Assembly (NCBI GenBank): GCA_002393195.1
Contig: DGIK01000195.1
Span: 1 to 15,840 of the forward strand
Reading direction: 5' to 3'
Source: Bacteroidales bacterium UBA3824
GTDB taxonomy: Bacteria; Bacteroidota; Bacteroidia; Bacteroidales; UBA3824
Length of the DNA stretch: 15,840 nt
Position 1 is the first letter of the stretch. The number at the start of each line of letters is the position of its first letter. Shown here piece by piece: positions 8,134-15,729 of the stretch. The notes under the pieces are model-generated. The model was not told where the DNA came from. It did not search any database and saw nothing but the letters and a program-made list of their open reading frames with translations. Position numbers and translations under genes: made by a program.

Positions 8134-8559
8134 CTACTTTTTCGTCATCACAACCTCGCAGGTCGGCATCTTCAATTTTAATGTGGTCTTGCTTATCAAC
8201 GCGCCGGAATATTGTGCGCCGTCGTTGCCTTTGCCGCTGAATGTACCTTTTGCCTCATCAAAGGTGTAGGCAATTGAAACGGTCTGCGCCATGAAATTGT
8301 CGGTATTCTTGGCGAGAGTTTTAGTGAAGTAATTGAGGGTCATGTCGGTGGCGGAGTTTATCTTGATGGTAACATCCTGATTGTTGCCGTCCTTGCCACC
8401 CCATTCCGAGCCTACAAATTCCTTCGCCGAAAGGTAGGTAACCGTGCCTGATGGCGTGGGATTGGGTGTTGGCTCGTTGCCATTGTCGTCGCCACCGCTG
8501 CTGCTACCACACGATGCAAGGCAGATGAGGGCGACAAATATGAATATGATTTTTTTCAT
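8134..8559 (-). CDS. Small lipoprotein of unknown function
   Basis: A 141-residue protein with a clear lipoprotein signal peptide, MKKIIFIFVALICLASC, where LASC is the lipobox and C17 the lipidated cysteine. A Ser/Gly/Asp stretch follows (GSSSGGDDNGNE) and then a Pro/Thr linker (PTPNPTPSG). An acidic stretch soon after the cysteine resembles the surface-export signal described for Bacteroidota lipoproteins, so it may face outward. The remaining ~105 residues alternate hydrophobic and polar positions ('DVTIKINSATDMTLNYF', 'VSIAYTFDEAKGTFSGKG', 'TTLKLKMPTCEVVMTKK'), as expected for a small beta barrel or sandwich like those of lipocalin-like lipoproteins. No family was recognised with certainty. 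It follows the BspA-like gene by 29 nt on the same strand and is probably co-transcribed; a shared role at the cell surface is an inference. Confidence 0.85.
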   Translation of the reverse strand: MKKIIFIFVALICLASCGSSSGGDDNGNEPTPNPTPSGTVTYLSAKEFVGSEWGGKDGNNQDVTIKINSATDMTLNYFTKTLAKNTDNFMAQTVSIAYTFDEAKGTFSGKGNDGAQYSGALISKTTLKLKMPTCEVVMTKK

Positions 8560-8588
8560 TTTTGTTTCGCGTTTAATGTATGGGCGTA

Positions 8589-11500
8589 TTATTTAATCAT
8601 TACCTTCTGCGTCTTTGCGCCAGTCTTTACGATGTAGATGCCAGATTTTTGCATCTGGATTTCCATGCGGTCAGCAGTTGCTTTGACGGTCTTTACCAAG
8701 CGACCAGACATATCGACTATGCGGATTTCTTTGCCAGGATTCTGGACGTAGATGGTTTTGTCAAAAGACCAGATGTCAGTATTGTAATTAGCAGGAGTGA
8801 TTTCTGAAACAGGCGTGGGTTCTTCATACGGCTTTTCGCCAGATTTGGTGAAATAGCCGGGATTGTCCTTGCCGCCGTCAATACGGGCGTAGGATTTGTC
8901 GGTCTTGCCAGAATTAAACGCAGTACCTTTGCCACCAACGAGGGAAGAGTTATCATAAAACATATATTCGCTCTCTGTTACCGCTGATGTACTCCAATTA
9001 TCACTTACATAGATTGGTTGGAGTGTGTTACAAGATGTGAACATATAACTCATATCCGTGACATTCTTGGTATTGAAACTGCTCAAATCAAGATTTTGAA
9101 GACTGGAACAACTTTGGAACATTGCCTTCATATTCGTTACATTCCTTGTGTCAAAGTTGCTCAAATCAATGTTTTGGAGTTTTCCACAATCGGAGAACAT
9201 AAAATCCATATCGGTAACGTTCTTGGTGTCAAAACTGCTTACATCAATCGTTTTAAGATTTGTGCATTTGTAGAATAAGCCACCCATATCTGTTACATTC
9301 TTGGTGTCAAAGTTACTCAAATCGATGCTTGTAAGGTTGTAGCAATATGCAAACATATTGTACATATCCGTAACATTTTTAGTATTAAAACTGCTCAAAT
9401 CTACCGTTTTGAGATTGACGCAACTATCAAGCATGAAACACATATCGGTTACATTCTTGGTGTTGAAACTGCTCAAATCAAGTGTTTGCAGATTATTACA
9501 TTTGTAGAACATAGACTTCATCGTTGTAACTTTCTCTGTATTGAGATTTTTGATATCTATGATTTCAGTCAAGTTCTCGCATCCATCAAACCACCATGAA
9601 CAACTTGTAGGTCTGTATTCGGCAAACGAATTGTCGAACACGACTATTTTCATGTCAGATGCAACTGAATACCATTCAGAATCGTATGTTACTTTCATTC
9701 CATACGCGCCATTTGGCTTCTTATTGTCATAATAGAATGTCAACGTTCCATTGTTGAAAACCGCGTATGGTTCGGAAACTTTGTAAGGCTCTTGACCTGC
9801 TTTGGTGAAATAGCCCGAATTTTTGCCGTCGATTTTTGCAAAATCCTCGTCAGAATTGTTGGCATCGTACTGAGTGCCGTTGCCGCCGACCAATTTTTGA
9901 CAATTCTTGAACATATCCTGTGTTTTTTCAACATTAGACATATTCCAAGTGTCGCCAACAAAGATAGTAGTCAACTCCGTGCAGTTGCTGAACATCTTGC
10001 TCATATCGGTAACTTTCGTTGTATTAAAACCGCTCAAATCAAGACTTGCAAGTTTTTCACAGTTTTGGAACATTGCGGTCATGTCTGTGGTGTTTTTGGT
10101 GTCAAGATTCTCCATGCCGTCGATGCCAGTCAAGTTGTTACAACCGTTGAACCAATACGCACAATTTTCGGGCTGATAGTCAGCGAAAGTATTGTCAAAC
10201 ACCACTTTCTGTACATTCTTCGCGGCAGTTATGTCGCTTGCAATGTAATTGGAGGATGTAGATTTTGACAAGGATTGCACAACTTCGCCGCTGATTTTGG
10301 TGGCATCATTGGGAATGTCACTTCCATAGCCAAGAGTGAGAGTGCCGTTGGCGAAGGTAGCGTAGGGCATCGGACTCTTTACTGTAACTATAAAAGAAGT
10401 CTCTTTACCCATATATTTTACAGTCAAGGTCTGTTCGCCTGATTTTGTTTTGTCAAAGCCAGAGATTTCGGCTTTTGCGAGGTCGGCGGTTTCAATGCTG
10501 CCATTGTTGTAATTAACGGAAACAACGCCGCCGTCAAGGTTTAAGTCCTCGCCTTCAAGATAAGTGGTTTTTGGCAAGGTTGTTACAGAGATAGAAACGA
10601 TTTCCACAGCCGTCAGATAACCGGGATTGCCTTGACCGCCGTCAATGTGGGCGTAAGTATAGGTAATGTTGTTTTCGTCGAATTTAGTACCTTTGCCGCC
10701 TACAAGAGAGGTGCAACCTGCGAACATATCGCCGGTGATATATACTTCTTCGTCCCACCTTTCCAATACAACTTCATCAATGCCTACATAAACAGATTTC
10801 GTACTCCATTTGTCGCCTGCAAATATTGTAGTAAGATTGCTGCACCCTGTAAACATATCGCGCAATTCAGCTTTTTCTGTGTCGAAACTGCTAAGGTCGA
10901 GAGTGGTTAAACTGCTGCAACCTGAGAACATTTCCATCATGGTGGTTACATTTTGTGTGTTGAAGTTGCTCAAATCAAGCGTGGTTAAACTGCTGCACCC
11001 ATAAAACATTCCCCAAATGCTTGTTACATTTTTTGTATTGAAGTTGCTCAAATCAAGACTTGTCAGGCTGCTGCAATTTTCGAACATGGCGTCCATATTT
11101 GTTACGTCTTGTGTGTTAAGATTTTGCAAATCAACAATTTCCTTTATATTTTCGCATCCAAAAAACCAATGATCAAGTTTATTTGGCTTATATTCTGCAA
11201 AGGACTTGTCGAACACCACTTTGGAAAAGTCCGCTTCAAGCCAGTTCGGCATATACCAATCGTCCCTAAACTTTGCTATCTTGTACGCATCGTTTGGACA
11301 TTTGTTGTCATAATAAAAAGTGAGTGTATTGTTTTTGAGTGTGGCATAAGGGCATTTCCCGTTAAATTTATTGCCTTTTTGAGTGAAATAACCTGGGGCG
11401 GACTCGCCGCCGTCAATTTTTGCAAATTCATGTCCTACTTTGTCAGGAACACATTCTGTTCCTTTTTCTCCGAAGAGGTTTTCACAGCCCCAAAACATAT

Positions 11501-13703
11501 TTTCAGATTCTGTTACCTCTGAGGTTGACCACTTGTCGCTTACGTAAATAGTTTCAAGTTTTTTGCAGCCCTTAAACATTCCGTACATGGTAGTAACATT
11601 ACCTGTATTGAAACTACTCAAATCAAGGTTAGTAAAACCACCATATTCGAACATCCATCGCATATCTGTAACATTCTTGGTATCAAAATTGCTCAAATCA
11701 AGGGATTTAAGAGCATAACAACCACACTCATCATAATTTCCATAAAATTCATCTGGGTCCTCTGGGTAGGAATCATAATCCCCTACATCACCTCCAAACA
11801 TCCCTTGCATATCAATAACTTTTGCAGTATTAAAACTGCTCAAATTGATTTGTGCAAGTTTGTTGTTACCATAGAACATATAGCTCATATCAGTTACATT
11901 TCGGGTGTCGAAACTGCTCAAATCAAGAGAAGTGAGGCTGCCGCAACGACAGAACATGCCACTCATATCTTTTACATTACTTGTATTGAATCCATTCAAA
12001 TTAAGATTTGAAAGCCCGCTACAACAGTAAAACATATCTGACATATTTTCAACACTCCCTGTATTGAAACTGCTCAAATCAAGAGTTGAAAGGTTGGTAC
12101 AACAGGCAAACATCCATTCCATACTTTCAACATTTTCAGTATTCAAGTTTTCAATGCCTTTAATTTCTGACAAATTATAGCATCTGTAAAACCAATAAGC
12201 GCAACTTGTCGGTCTGTAATTGGCAAAGGACTGATCGAAAACAACTTTGGTAATTTCTCTACGAAGAGAATACCACTCATCCTCTTCATCAGTTTTCATT
12301 CCAAACGCACCGTCGGGTTTGTTGCAGTTGTAGTAGAATGTGAGTGTACCGTTTTGTGTGTCGAATGTAGCATACGCTTCATTTGGCTTGTTTGTGAAAT
12401 ATCCGGGATTTGAGGCACCGCCATCAATACATGCATAAATATTGCTGATAGCATTGGCGTCAAATTCAGTACCTTGACCACCGACAAGGGCGGAACAACC
12501 ATAAAACATTGATTCTCCCATTGCAACGGCAGATGTTGTCCAATTTTCACCAACCCAAATAGTCCGCAAATTAGAACATCCATCAAACATATTGCCCATA
12601 TCTGTAACGCTGGCAGTATTGAAACCACTCAAATCAAGAGAAAGCAAACTACTACATCCTTTGAACATCATATTCATATCTGTAACATTCTCGGTGTTAA
12701 GGTATTCCAAGCCCTCTATTGCTGTAAGATTGCTACAACCGCAAAACCACTGTTTTAATATAACAGGTCTAAAATTAGAAAAAGACTTGTCAAATACAAT
12801 TTTCGTTACATTTTGGGCTTTAACAATGCTATATGCAATGTATGATTTCACACGTCTTCCTGCCGAAGTATGAGTTTCATCTTTATAATCTGTTACAGAA
12901 TAATCAAAAAGTTCATTTATTTCATAAGCACCGTCAGGAATTCCGTTTGAATCGTATCCCAAAGTCAAAGTTCCATCGTTGAATTTGGCGTATGGCAGAA
13001 TTAGATTGTAAGGTGTGTGCCCAGATTGAGTAAAATAACCTGGCGTGTTTTTCTCTCCATCAATTTTTGCATACGCGATGTCAGCATCGCCATAGTATCG
13101 TGTGCCTTTTTCTCCGACCAATTTATAACATTTACTAAACATTGATTCGGAATTACTAACCGCCGAGGTGTTCCACTTGCTGTCTACATAAATTGTTCTC
13201 AAATTACAGCATCCGCTAAACATATTGCTCATGTCTGTAACATTCGACATATTCAATCCGCTTAAATCGATGGTTGTCAGTCGATTGTTATCTTCAAACA
13301 TGTGGCTCATGTCGGTTACGTCCGAGGTATTTATATTATTCAAACCTTCTATAATCTCTAAATTCTCGAAATTTTGATTTGAAAACCAGTATGCACACGT
13401 CGTAGGTTTGAAATCAGCAAAAGAAGGGTCTATTATTATTTTTTGTGCAGCATAGTAATCTCTATGTGGGCGACTTCCATTACTCCACTCATTCCCCTTG
13501 AATTCCTCAACGCCTTCAGGTAATTCCGAAGCAGATTTCAATGTTAGTGTTCCGTTATTAAAAACAACGTAGGGTACTGATTGATGCGGAGTTATTGTTA
13601 CATCAACAGAAGCACCTTGTCCCATTGCCATATCCACTGGACACACCATCATCGCCACAAAGACCGCCAACAGCAGTCCCACAATATTCCATTTCTTTTT
13701 CAT
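8589..13703 (-). CDS. Giant BspA-like (DUF285) leucine-rich-repeat surface protein with T9SS tail
   Basis: A 1704-residue protein. The start is set at 13703 because the signal peptide begins there (MKKKWNIVGLLLAVFVAMM); an upstream in-frame Met at 13901 would code through the RNA hairpin. Six modules begin near residues 42, 234, 439, 781, 1110 and 1311. Each opens with a strand pair (PYATFxNGTLTFYYD), then 'VVFDxSFAxYRPTSCxxWFxGC', then DUF285 repeats of 26 residues (LxxLDLSSFNTKNVTDMxxMFxxC). It closes with 'W(S/N)TSxVxxSExMF', 'LVGGKGT' and 'YAxIDGGxxNPGYFT'. I count about 30 repeat units (3, 3, 8, 5, 3, 8). A Big_3-type Ig domain sits between modules 4 and 5 (residues ~1031-1109). The last ~75 residues are a T9SS type A sorting domain (IRIVDMSGRLVKTV, SGIYIVKTG, QKVMIK). 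BspA proteins in oral Bacteroidota bind host proteins; the target here is unknown. An acidic insertion (GDVGDYDSYPEDPDEFYGN) interrupts one repeat of module 3. Confidence 0.93.
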   Translation of the reverse strand: MKKKWNIVGLLLAVFVAMMVCPVDMAMGQGASVDVTITPHQSVPYVVFNNGTLTLKSASELPEGVEEFKGNEWSNGSRPHRDYYAAQKIIIDPSFADFKPTTCAYWFSNQNFENLEIIEGLNNINTSDVTDMSHMFEDNNRLTTIDLSGLNMSNVTDMSNMFSGCCNLRTIYVDSKWNTSAVSNSESMFSKCYKLVGEKGTRYYGDADIAYAKIDGEKNTPGYFTQSGHTPYNLILPYAKFNDGTLTLGYDSNGIPDGAYEINELFDYSVTDYKDETHTSAGRRVKSYIAYSIVKAQNVTKIVFDKSFSNFRPVILKQWFCGCSNLTAIEGLEYLNTENVTDMNMMFKGCSSLLSLDLSGFNTASVTDMGNMFDGCSNLRTIWVGENWTTSAVAMGESMFYGCSALVGGQGTEFDANAISNIYACIDGGASNPGYFTNKPNEAYATFDTQNGTLTFYYNCNKPDGAFGMKTDEEDEWYSLRREITKVVFDQSFANYRPTSCAYWFYRCYNLSEIKGIENLNTENVESMEWMFACCTNLSTLDLSSFNTGSVENMSDMFYCCSGLSNLNLNGFNTSNVKDMSGMFCRCGSLTSLDLSSFDTRNVTDMSYMFYGNNKLAQINLSSFNTAKVIDMQGMFGGDVGDYDSYPEDPDEFYGNYDECGCYALKSLDLSNFDTKNVTDMRWMFEYGGFTNLDLSSFNTGNVTTMYGMFKGCKKLETIYVSDKWSTSEVTESENMFWGCENLFGEKGTECVPDKVGHEFAKIDGGESAPGYFTQKGNKFNGKCPYATLKNNTLTFYYDNKCPNDAYKIAKFRDDWYMPNWLEADFSKVVFDKSFAEYKPNKLDHWFFGCENIKEIVDLQNLNTQDVTNMDAMFENCSSLTSLDLSNFNTKNVTSIWGMFYGCSSLTTLDLSNFNTQNVTTMMEMFSGCSSLTTLDLSSFDTEKAELRDMFTGCSNLTTIFAGDKWSTKSVYVGIDEVVLERWDEEVYITGDMFAGCTSLVGGKGTKFDENNITYTYAHIDGGQGNPGYLTAVEIVSISVTTLPKTTYLEGEDLNLDGGVVSVNYNNGSIETADLAKAEISGFDKTKSGEQTLTVKYMGKETSFIVTVKSPMPYATFANGTLTLGYGSDIPNDATKISGEVVQSLSKSTSSNYIASDITAAKNVQKVVFDNTFADYQPENCAYWFNGCNNLTGIDGMENLDTKNTTDMTAMFQNCEKLASLDLSGFNTTKVTDMSKMFSNCTELTTIFVGDTWNMSNVEKTQDMFKNCQKLVGGNGTQYDANNSDEDFAKIDGKNSGYFTKAGQEPYKVSEPYAVFNNGTLTFYYDNKKPNGAYGMKVTYDSEWYSVASDMKIVVFDNSFAEYRPTSCSWWFDGCENLTEIIDIKNLNTEKVTTMKSMFYKCNNLQTLDLSSFNTKNVTDMCFMLDSCVNLKTVDLSSFNTKNVTDMYNMFAYCYNLTSIDLSNFDTKNVTDMGGLFYKCTNLKTIDVSSFDTKNVTDMDFMFSDCGKLQNIDLSNFDTRNVTNMKAMFQSCSSLQNLDLSSFNTKNVTDMSYMFTSCNTLQPIYVSDNWSTSAVTESEYMFYDNSSLVGGKGTAFNSGKTDKSYARIDGGKDNPGYFTKSGEKPYEEPTPVSEITPANYNTDIWSFDKTIYVQNPGKEIRIVDMSGRLVKTVKATADRMEIQMQKSGIYIVKTGAKTQKVMIK
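9017..9540 (-). repeat. Phase-perfect 78-bp tandem repeats within module 6 of the BspA-like gene
   Basis: The conserved 'aacattcttggtgt'-type block recurs at 9061, 9139, 9217, 9295, 9373, 9451 and 9529, exactly 78 bp apart each time. Each copy encodes one 26-residue DUF285 unit. Similar blocks recur in the other modules. The nucleotide similarity of neighbouring copies makes slippage or recombination between them likely. Confidence 0.85.
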
Positions 13704-13728
13704 AACGAATTGAATTTTAATTAATTGA

Positions 13729-13760
13729 ACAATGTAGAAAGGGAATTGTACGGACACAAA
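13729..13760 (-). promoter_or_regulatory. Possible promoter of the BspA-like gene
   Basis: On the minus strand, TTTG (13760-13757, the last bases of the T7 run) is followed after exactly 20 nt by TACATTGT (13736-13729), a partial match to TAnnTTTG. Transcription would start near 13724, with an AT-rich leader of about 20 nt. If right, the surface-protein gene is transcribed separately from the structured RNA upstream. Confidence 0.35.
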
Positions 13761-13967
13761 AAAAGCGTAGTCTATTAAATTATGTGTCATACCTATTGTG
13801 AGGTCGTGGAATGTACCCGGGAAATAATATAACACAACAGACCACGCCCGTATACGGGAGGCGTGGCAGTTGTGCATAACTATTTCCCTGAAATTTTCCA
13901 CGTTTCACAATAGATTACAGCACAACGCCATTTCTAATTTACCTGCACGGATTACTATTAACAATCC
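13758..13967 (-). ncRNA. Candidate structured RNA (~210 nt), either a free RNA or a leader of the BspA-like gene
   Basis: This lies in the gene-free stretch 13704-14266. The region 13793-13913 folds into one long hairpin of perfect helices separated by near-symmetric loops. The helices are 13793-13800/13906-13913 (8 bp), 13805-13811/13896-13902 (7 bp), 13819-13826/13881-13888 (8 bp), 13833-13838/13869-13874 (6 bp) and 13842-13847/13861-13866 (6 bp), capped by CCG-TATA-CGG. Internal loops are 4/3, 7/7, 6/6 and 3/2 nt. Outer helices 13783-13786/13921-13924 and 13776-13782/13935-13941 extend it to 166 nt. On the minus strand a promoter-like pair lies upstream, with an inferred start near 13967, and a U7 run (13764-13758) lies just past the structure. 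The 5' end adds a small GGATT/AATCC hairpin. The shape and size recall 6S-type RNA, but no conserved sequence was recognised, so identity is open. It could also be a long regulatory leader. Confidence 0.5.
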
Positions 13968-13971
13968 ACGG

Positions 13972-14003
13972 CAAATATGCAAAGATTATATAAAATAAAC
14001 AAA
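13972..14003 (-). promoter_or_regulatory. Promoter-like boxes upstream of the structured RNA
   Basis: On the minus strand, TTTG (14003-14000) is followed after 20 nt by CATATTTG (13979-13972), matching TAnnTTTG at all fixed positions except the first. The spacing equals that of the strong rpmE2 promoter. The flanking DNA is very AT-rich. The inferred start is about 13967. Confidence 0.5.
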
Positions 14004-14069
14004 TATTTTTGAAGATTTTTTTGAAAGATTTTTTCAACTGGGTGAGAATCAAATGGTTGATGGGATAAA

Positions 14070-14099
14070 TGTAGGGACGCGGCGCGCCACGTCCCTACA
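14070..14099. repeat. REP-like palindrome of 30 bp
   Basis: TGTAGGGACG (14070-14079) and CGTCCCTACA (14090-14099) are perfect inverted arms around the palindrome GGCGCGCC (14081-14088), leaving only one mismatched pair (14080/14089). GTAGGGACG...CGTCCCTAC palindromes are a familiar interspersed type in Bacteroidota and several other phyla. It sits in the gene-free stretch upstream of the structured RNA, with GC content far above the AT-rich DNA around it. Confidence 0.75.
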
Positions 14100-14103
14100 G
14101 TGG

Positions 14104-14266
14104 GGCAGATTACAATTTTTCTATTTCTTCTTCGGATTTGCAAAGTTAAATAGCCAATAATCACTTTTTGAGGTGCAGTCCTCCATTTTCATATTGTGTT
14201 TTGTGCCGCAAATCTAACAAAAATATCTTCTTGCAAAATTTTTTTTTTTGCAGGGAAATTGGAATC
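14104..14266. other. AT-rich intergenic DNA with -7-like boxes and a T11 hairpin
   Basis: No credible gene. Minus-strand TAnnTTTG matches occur at 14148-14141 (TAACTTTG) and 14216-14209 (TAGATTTG), but neither has a TTTG box at good spacing. TGCAAAA (14232-14238) and TTTTGCA (14246-14252) flank a T11 run (14239-14249), forming a weak hairpin just after the ATPase stop on the minus strand. No U-run follows it in that direction, so its terminator role is doubtful. Confidence 0.4.
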
Positions 14267-15364
14267 TTAAAACAAATCATCGGCGGTAATGCATTTCCGC
14301 ACGTGTCCGCTGTACTCATTCTTGGACAATCCGTATGTGGTGATGAAGGTCAGATGCGGATTCTTTTGGAGTTTGGTTTTCTCCATAAAGGTATTGATTT
14401 TGCGGTTGAGCCTGAGGTCGTAATCCTTGTCGATTGTGAAAAAATCGGTGCAAAACTTTATTTCACAGATGTTGACAACACGGTCGTCGCGGTCAATTAC
14501 CATATCTATCTGTGCGCCGTCGTCCCCTTTTGCACGCCAAGGCAGGATATTGGTATTGACGCCTGCAATGCCGAGGGCGTTTTTTATCTGTTGACGGTGT
14601 ACATAACAGACCTCATCAAATGCAAACCCGCGCCAAGAGTTCAATTGCGGTGCCCTCTGATTATCAGCCCAAAAAGTCGCGCTGTCAGCCTTGTGCAACA
14701 CCTTGAAATACATATAAAAAAGCGTAAACAAGTCTATGAGTTTGTATCTCAGATTTCTCGGTGCTTCGCCGTACAGAGGGTACGACACAATGAAATTGTT
14801 GGCTTCCAACGACCGCAAAATCTCCGTAAGCCCGCCTCCCGACGGAATTTTTAAACCGTCTGAAATTTCTTTTCTCGTCATACCGTCGCGTCGTGTGCTG
14901 AGAAGTTTCAGGACGGAGATATATTTTTGAGGGTCAACGAACAACGAGCCGCAAAGCCTTTCAAATTCGTTGTTGAGTTTGCTGCCCGAGGAAAAGAACA
15001 TCTCGTCGATATTCTGCGCAAGGCTCATCCCTTTTTGTAGATAAGACATATAATAAGGTATGCCGCCCAAAATCATATAAGCCTGAATTTGGTCATAACG
15101 GTCGAGGACGATGTTTTTTTGCTTGTAATACAACTCGCACTCACTCAACGAGAAAGGGCGAATTTCTATCTTGTATGTAGCGCGACCATAGAGGCTACCC
15201 ATGTTATTGAGGATTTGGTTTGTAATCCACGTTGGCTCGCTGCCACAGACAATCAGCAAAAGATTGTGTCGTCCCACCCCCCAATTGTTCCAAAAATGTT
15301 CAAAAGCGGTTACAAAATTGGAGCGTGGAGTATCGAGCCACGGCATTTCGTCAATGAAAACCAC
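14267..15364 (-). CDS. C-terminal fragment of the ATPase: Walker B, helical domain and DUF234 nuclease-like end
   Basis: 365 codons from a GTG at 15364, though the real frame joins upstream at 15370. It begins with Walker B 'VFIDEMPW' and continues with the sensor-like 'LLLIVCGSEPTWI' and the family block 'LYGRATYKIEIRPFSLSE'. A winged-helix-like part follows ('MTRKEISDGLKIPSGGGLTEILRSLE'). The C-terminal DUF234 region has 'GAQIDMVIDRDDRVVNICEIKF', whose D...ExK spacing fits a PD-(D/E)XK fold. The cellular role of this abundant archaeal/bacterial family is unsettled. No promoter or ribosome-binding site was seen at 15364, so the GTG is probably not a true start. Confidence 0.8.
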   Translation of the reverse strand: MVFIDEMPWLDTPRSNFVTAFEHFWNNWGVGRHNLLLIVCGSEPTWITNQILNNMGSLYGRATYKIEIRPFSLSECELYYKQKNIVLDRYDQIQAYMILGGIPYYMSYLQKGMSLAQNIDEMFFSSGSKLNNEFERLCGSLFVDPQKYISVLKLLSTRRDGMTRKEISDGLKIPSGGGLTEILRSLEANNFIVSYPLYGEAPRNLRYKLIDLFTLFYMYFKVLHKADSATFWADNQRAPQLNSWRGFAFDEVCYVHRQQIKNALGIAGVNTNILPWRAKGDDGAQIDMVIDRDDRVVNICEIKFCTDFFTIDKDYDLRLNRKINTFMEKTKLQKNPHLTFITTYGLSKNEYSGHVRKCITADDLF

Positions 15365-15707
15365 AAGGCGTTTTTTTACGGGATTTTGTTGATAGCAGTT
15401 CTTTCAGCCTGTCAAACGCATCAAACCAATCCTCAGGCACATCACGGTATGGCGACCCGTACTGCCTGAGCGACTTGGAAAACTCCTTCAACTGCTGCTG
15501 CATCAGGAGCGATTCGTTGTCTTTCATCTGAAACGGCGACAATGCTGTATGATAGAACGAAAAATCGCCATCAAAATACTCTCTAACAAGGAATGTTTTC
15601 CCCGTCCTGCGCCGCCCATAAACCACAAGAAATTCCGACATCTTCGAGTCGTACAAATCCTGTAACTTGCTCTGTTCCTTGATTCTACCTATAATATTAC
15701 CTTTCAT
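15351..15707 (-). CDS. N-terminal fragment of the ATPase: P-loop part
   Basis: 118 residues, starting MKGNIIGRIKEQSKL, the usual opening of these ATPases ('IGRxxE...L'). Walker A is G31-RRRTGKT-38, preceded by the strand 'FLVVYG'. The last six residues (TPCGFH) are out-of-frame nonsense after the A7 run. The start at 15707 is supported by a TATATTTG promoter box 23 nt upstream. As a stand-alone product it would lack Walker B and could not hydrolyse ATP. Confidence 0.8.
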   Translation of the reverse strand: MKGNIIGRIKEQSKLQDLYDSKMSEFLVVYGRRRTGKTFLVREYFDGDFSFYHTALSPFQMKDNESLLMQQQLKEFSKSLRQYGSPYRDVPEDWFDAFDRLKELLSTKSRKKTPCGFH

Positions 15708-15729
15708 AGCACCAAAAATTATTCCGCCG

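Larger units (their letters stand above)
14267..15707 (-). pseudogene. AAA ATPase (ATPase_2/DUF234 type) split by a one-base insertion in an A7 run
   Basis: Two minus-strand frames together make one normal protein of this family. The first (15707 to 15351) carries Walker A; the second (from 15370 to 14267) carries Walker B and the C-terminal domains. They meet at A7 (15377-15371 on the minus strand). With six As the reading is 'SRKKRLVVFIDEMPW', joining seamlessly into a 479-residue protein, the usual length of the family; with seven, a stop follows six codons later. Apart from this base nothing is damaged. It could be a young pseudogene, a homopolymer sequencing error, or a gene read through transcriptional slippage. 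A -1 ribosomal shift would not restore the frame; a +1 shift would. Confidence 0.85.

Noticed and set aside
9017..9540. Regular 78-bp repeats that at first look like a CRISPR array
   Set aside because: They lie in frame inside one open gene and encode the 26-residue DUF285 unit; there are no unique spacers of constant length between identical repeats.
13704..13901. In-frame extension of the BspA-like gene to a Met at 13901
   Set aside because: The extra 66 residues are coded by the hairpin region, and a normal signal peptide starts at 13703, so the upstream Met is almost certainly not used.
13776..13941. Integron attC site
   Set aside because: It is a long imperfect palindrome, but the RYYYAAC/GTTRRRY ends are missing and there is no integrase or cassette array.
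13958..14164. Possible 68-residue minus-strand gene
   Set aside because: It reads through the REP palindrome and the predicted promoter, has no family resemblance, and its composition is that of AT-rich intergenic DNA.
15371..15377. Programmed -1 ribosomal frameshift at the A-rich site
   Set aside because: A -1 shift leads to the third frame, not to the frame coding the Walker B half; only +1 (or loss of one A) restores the protein.
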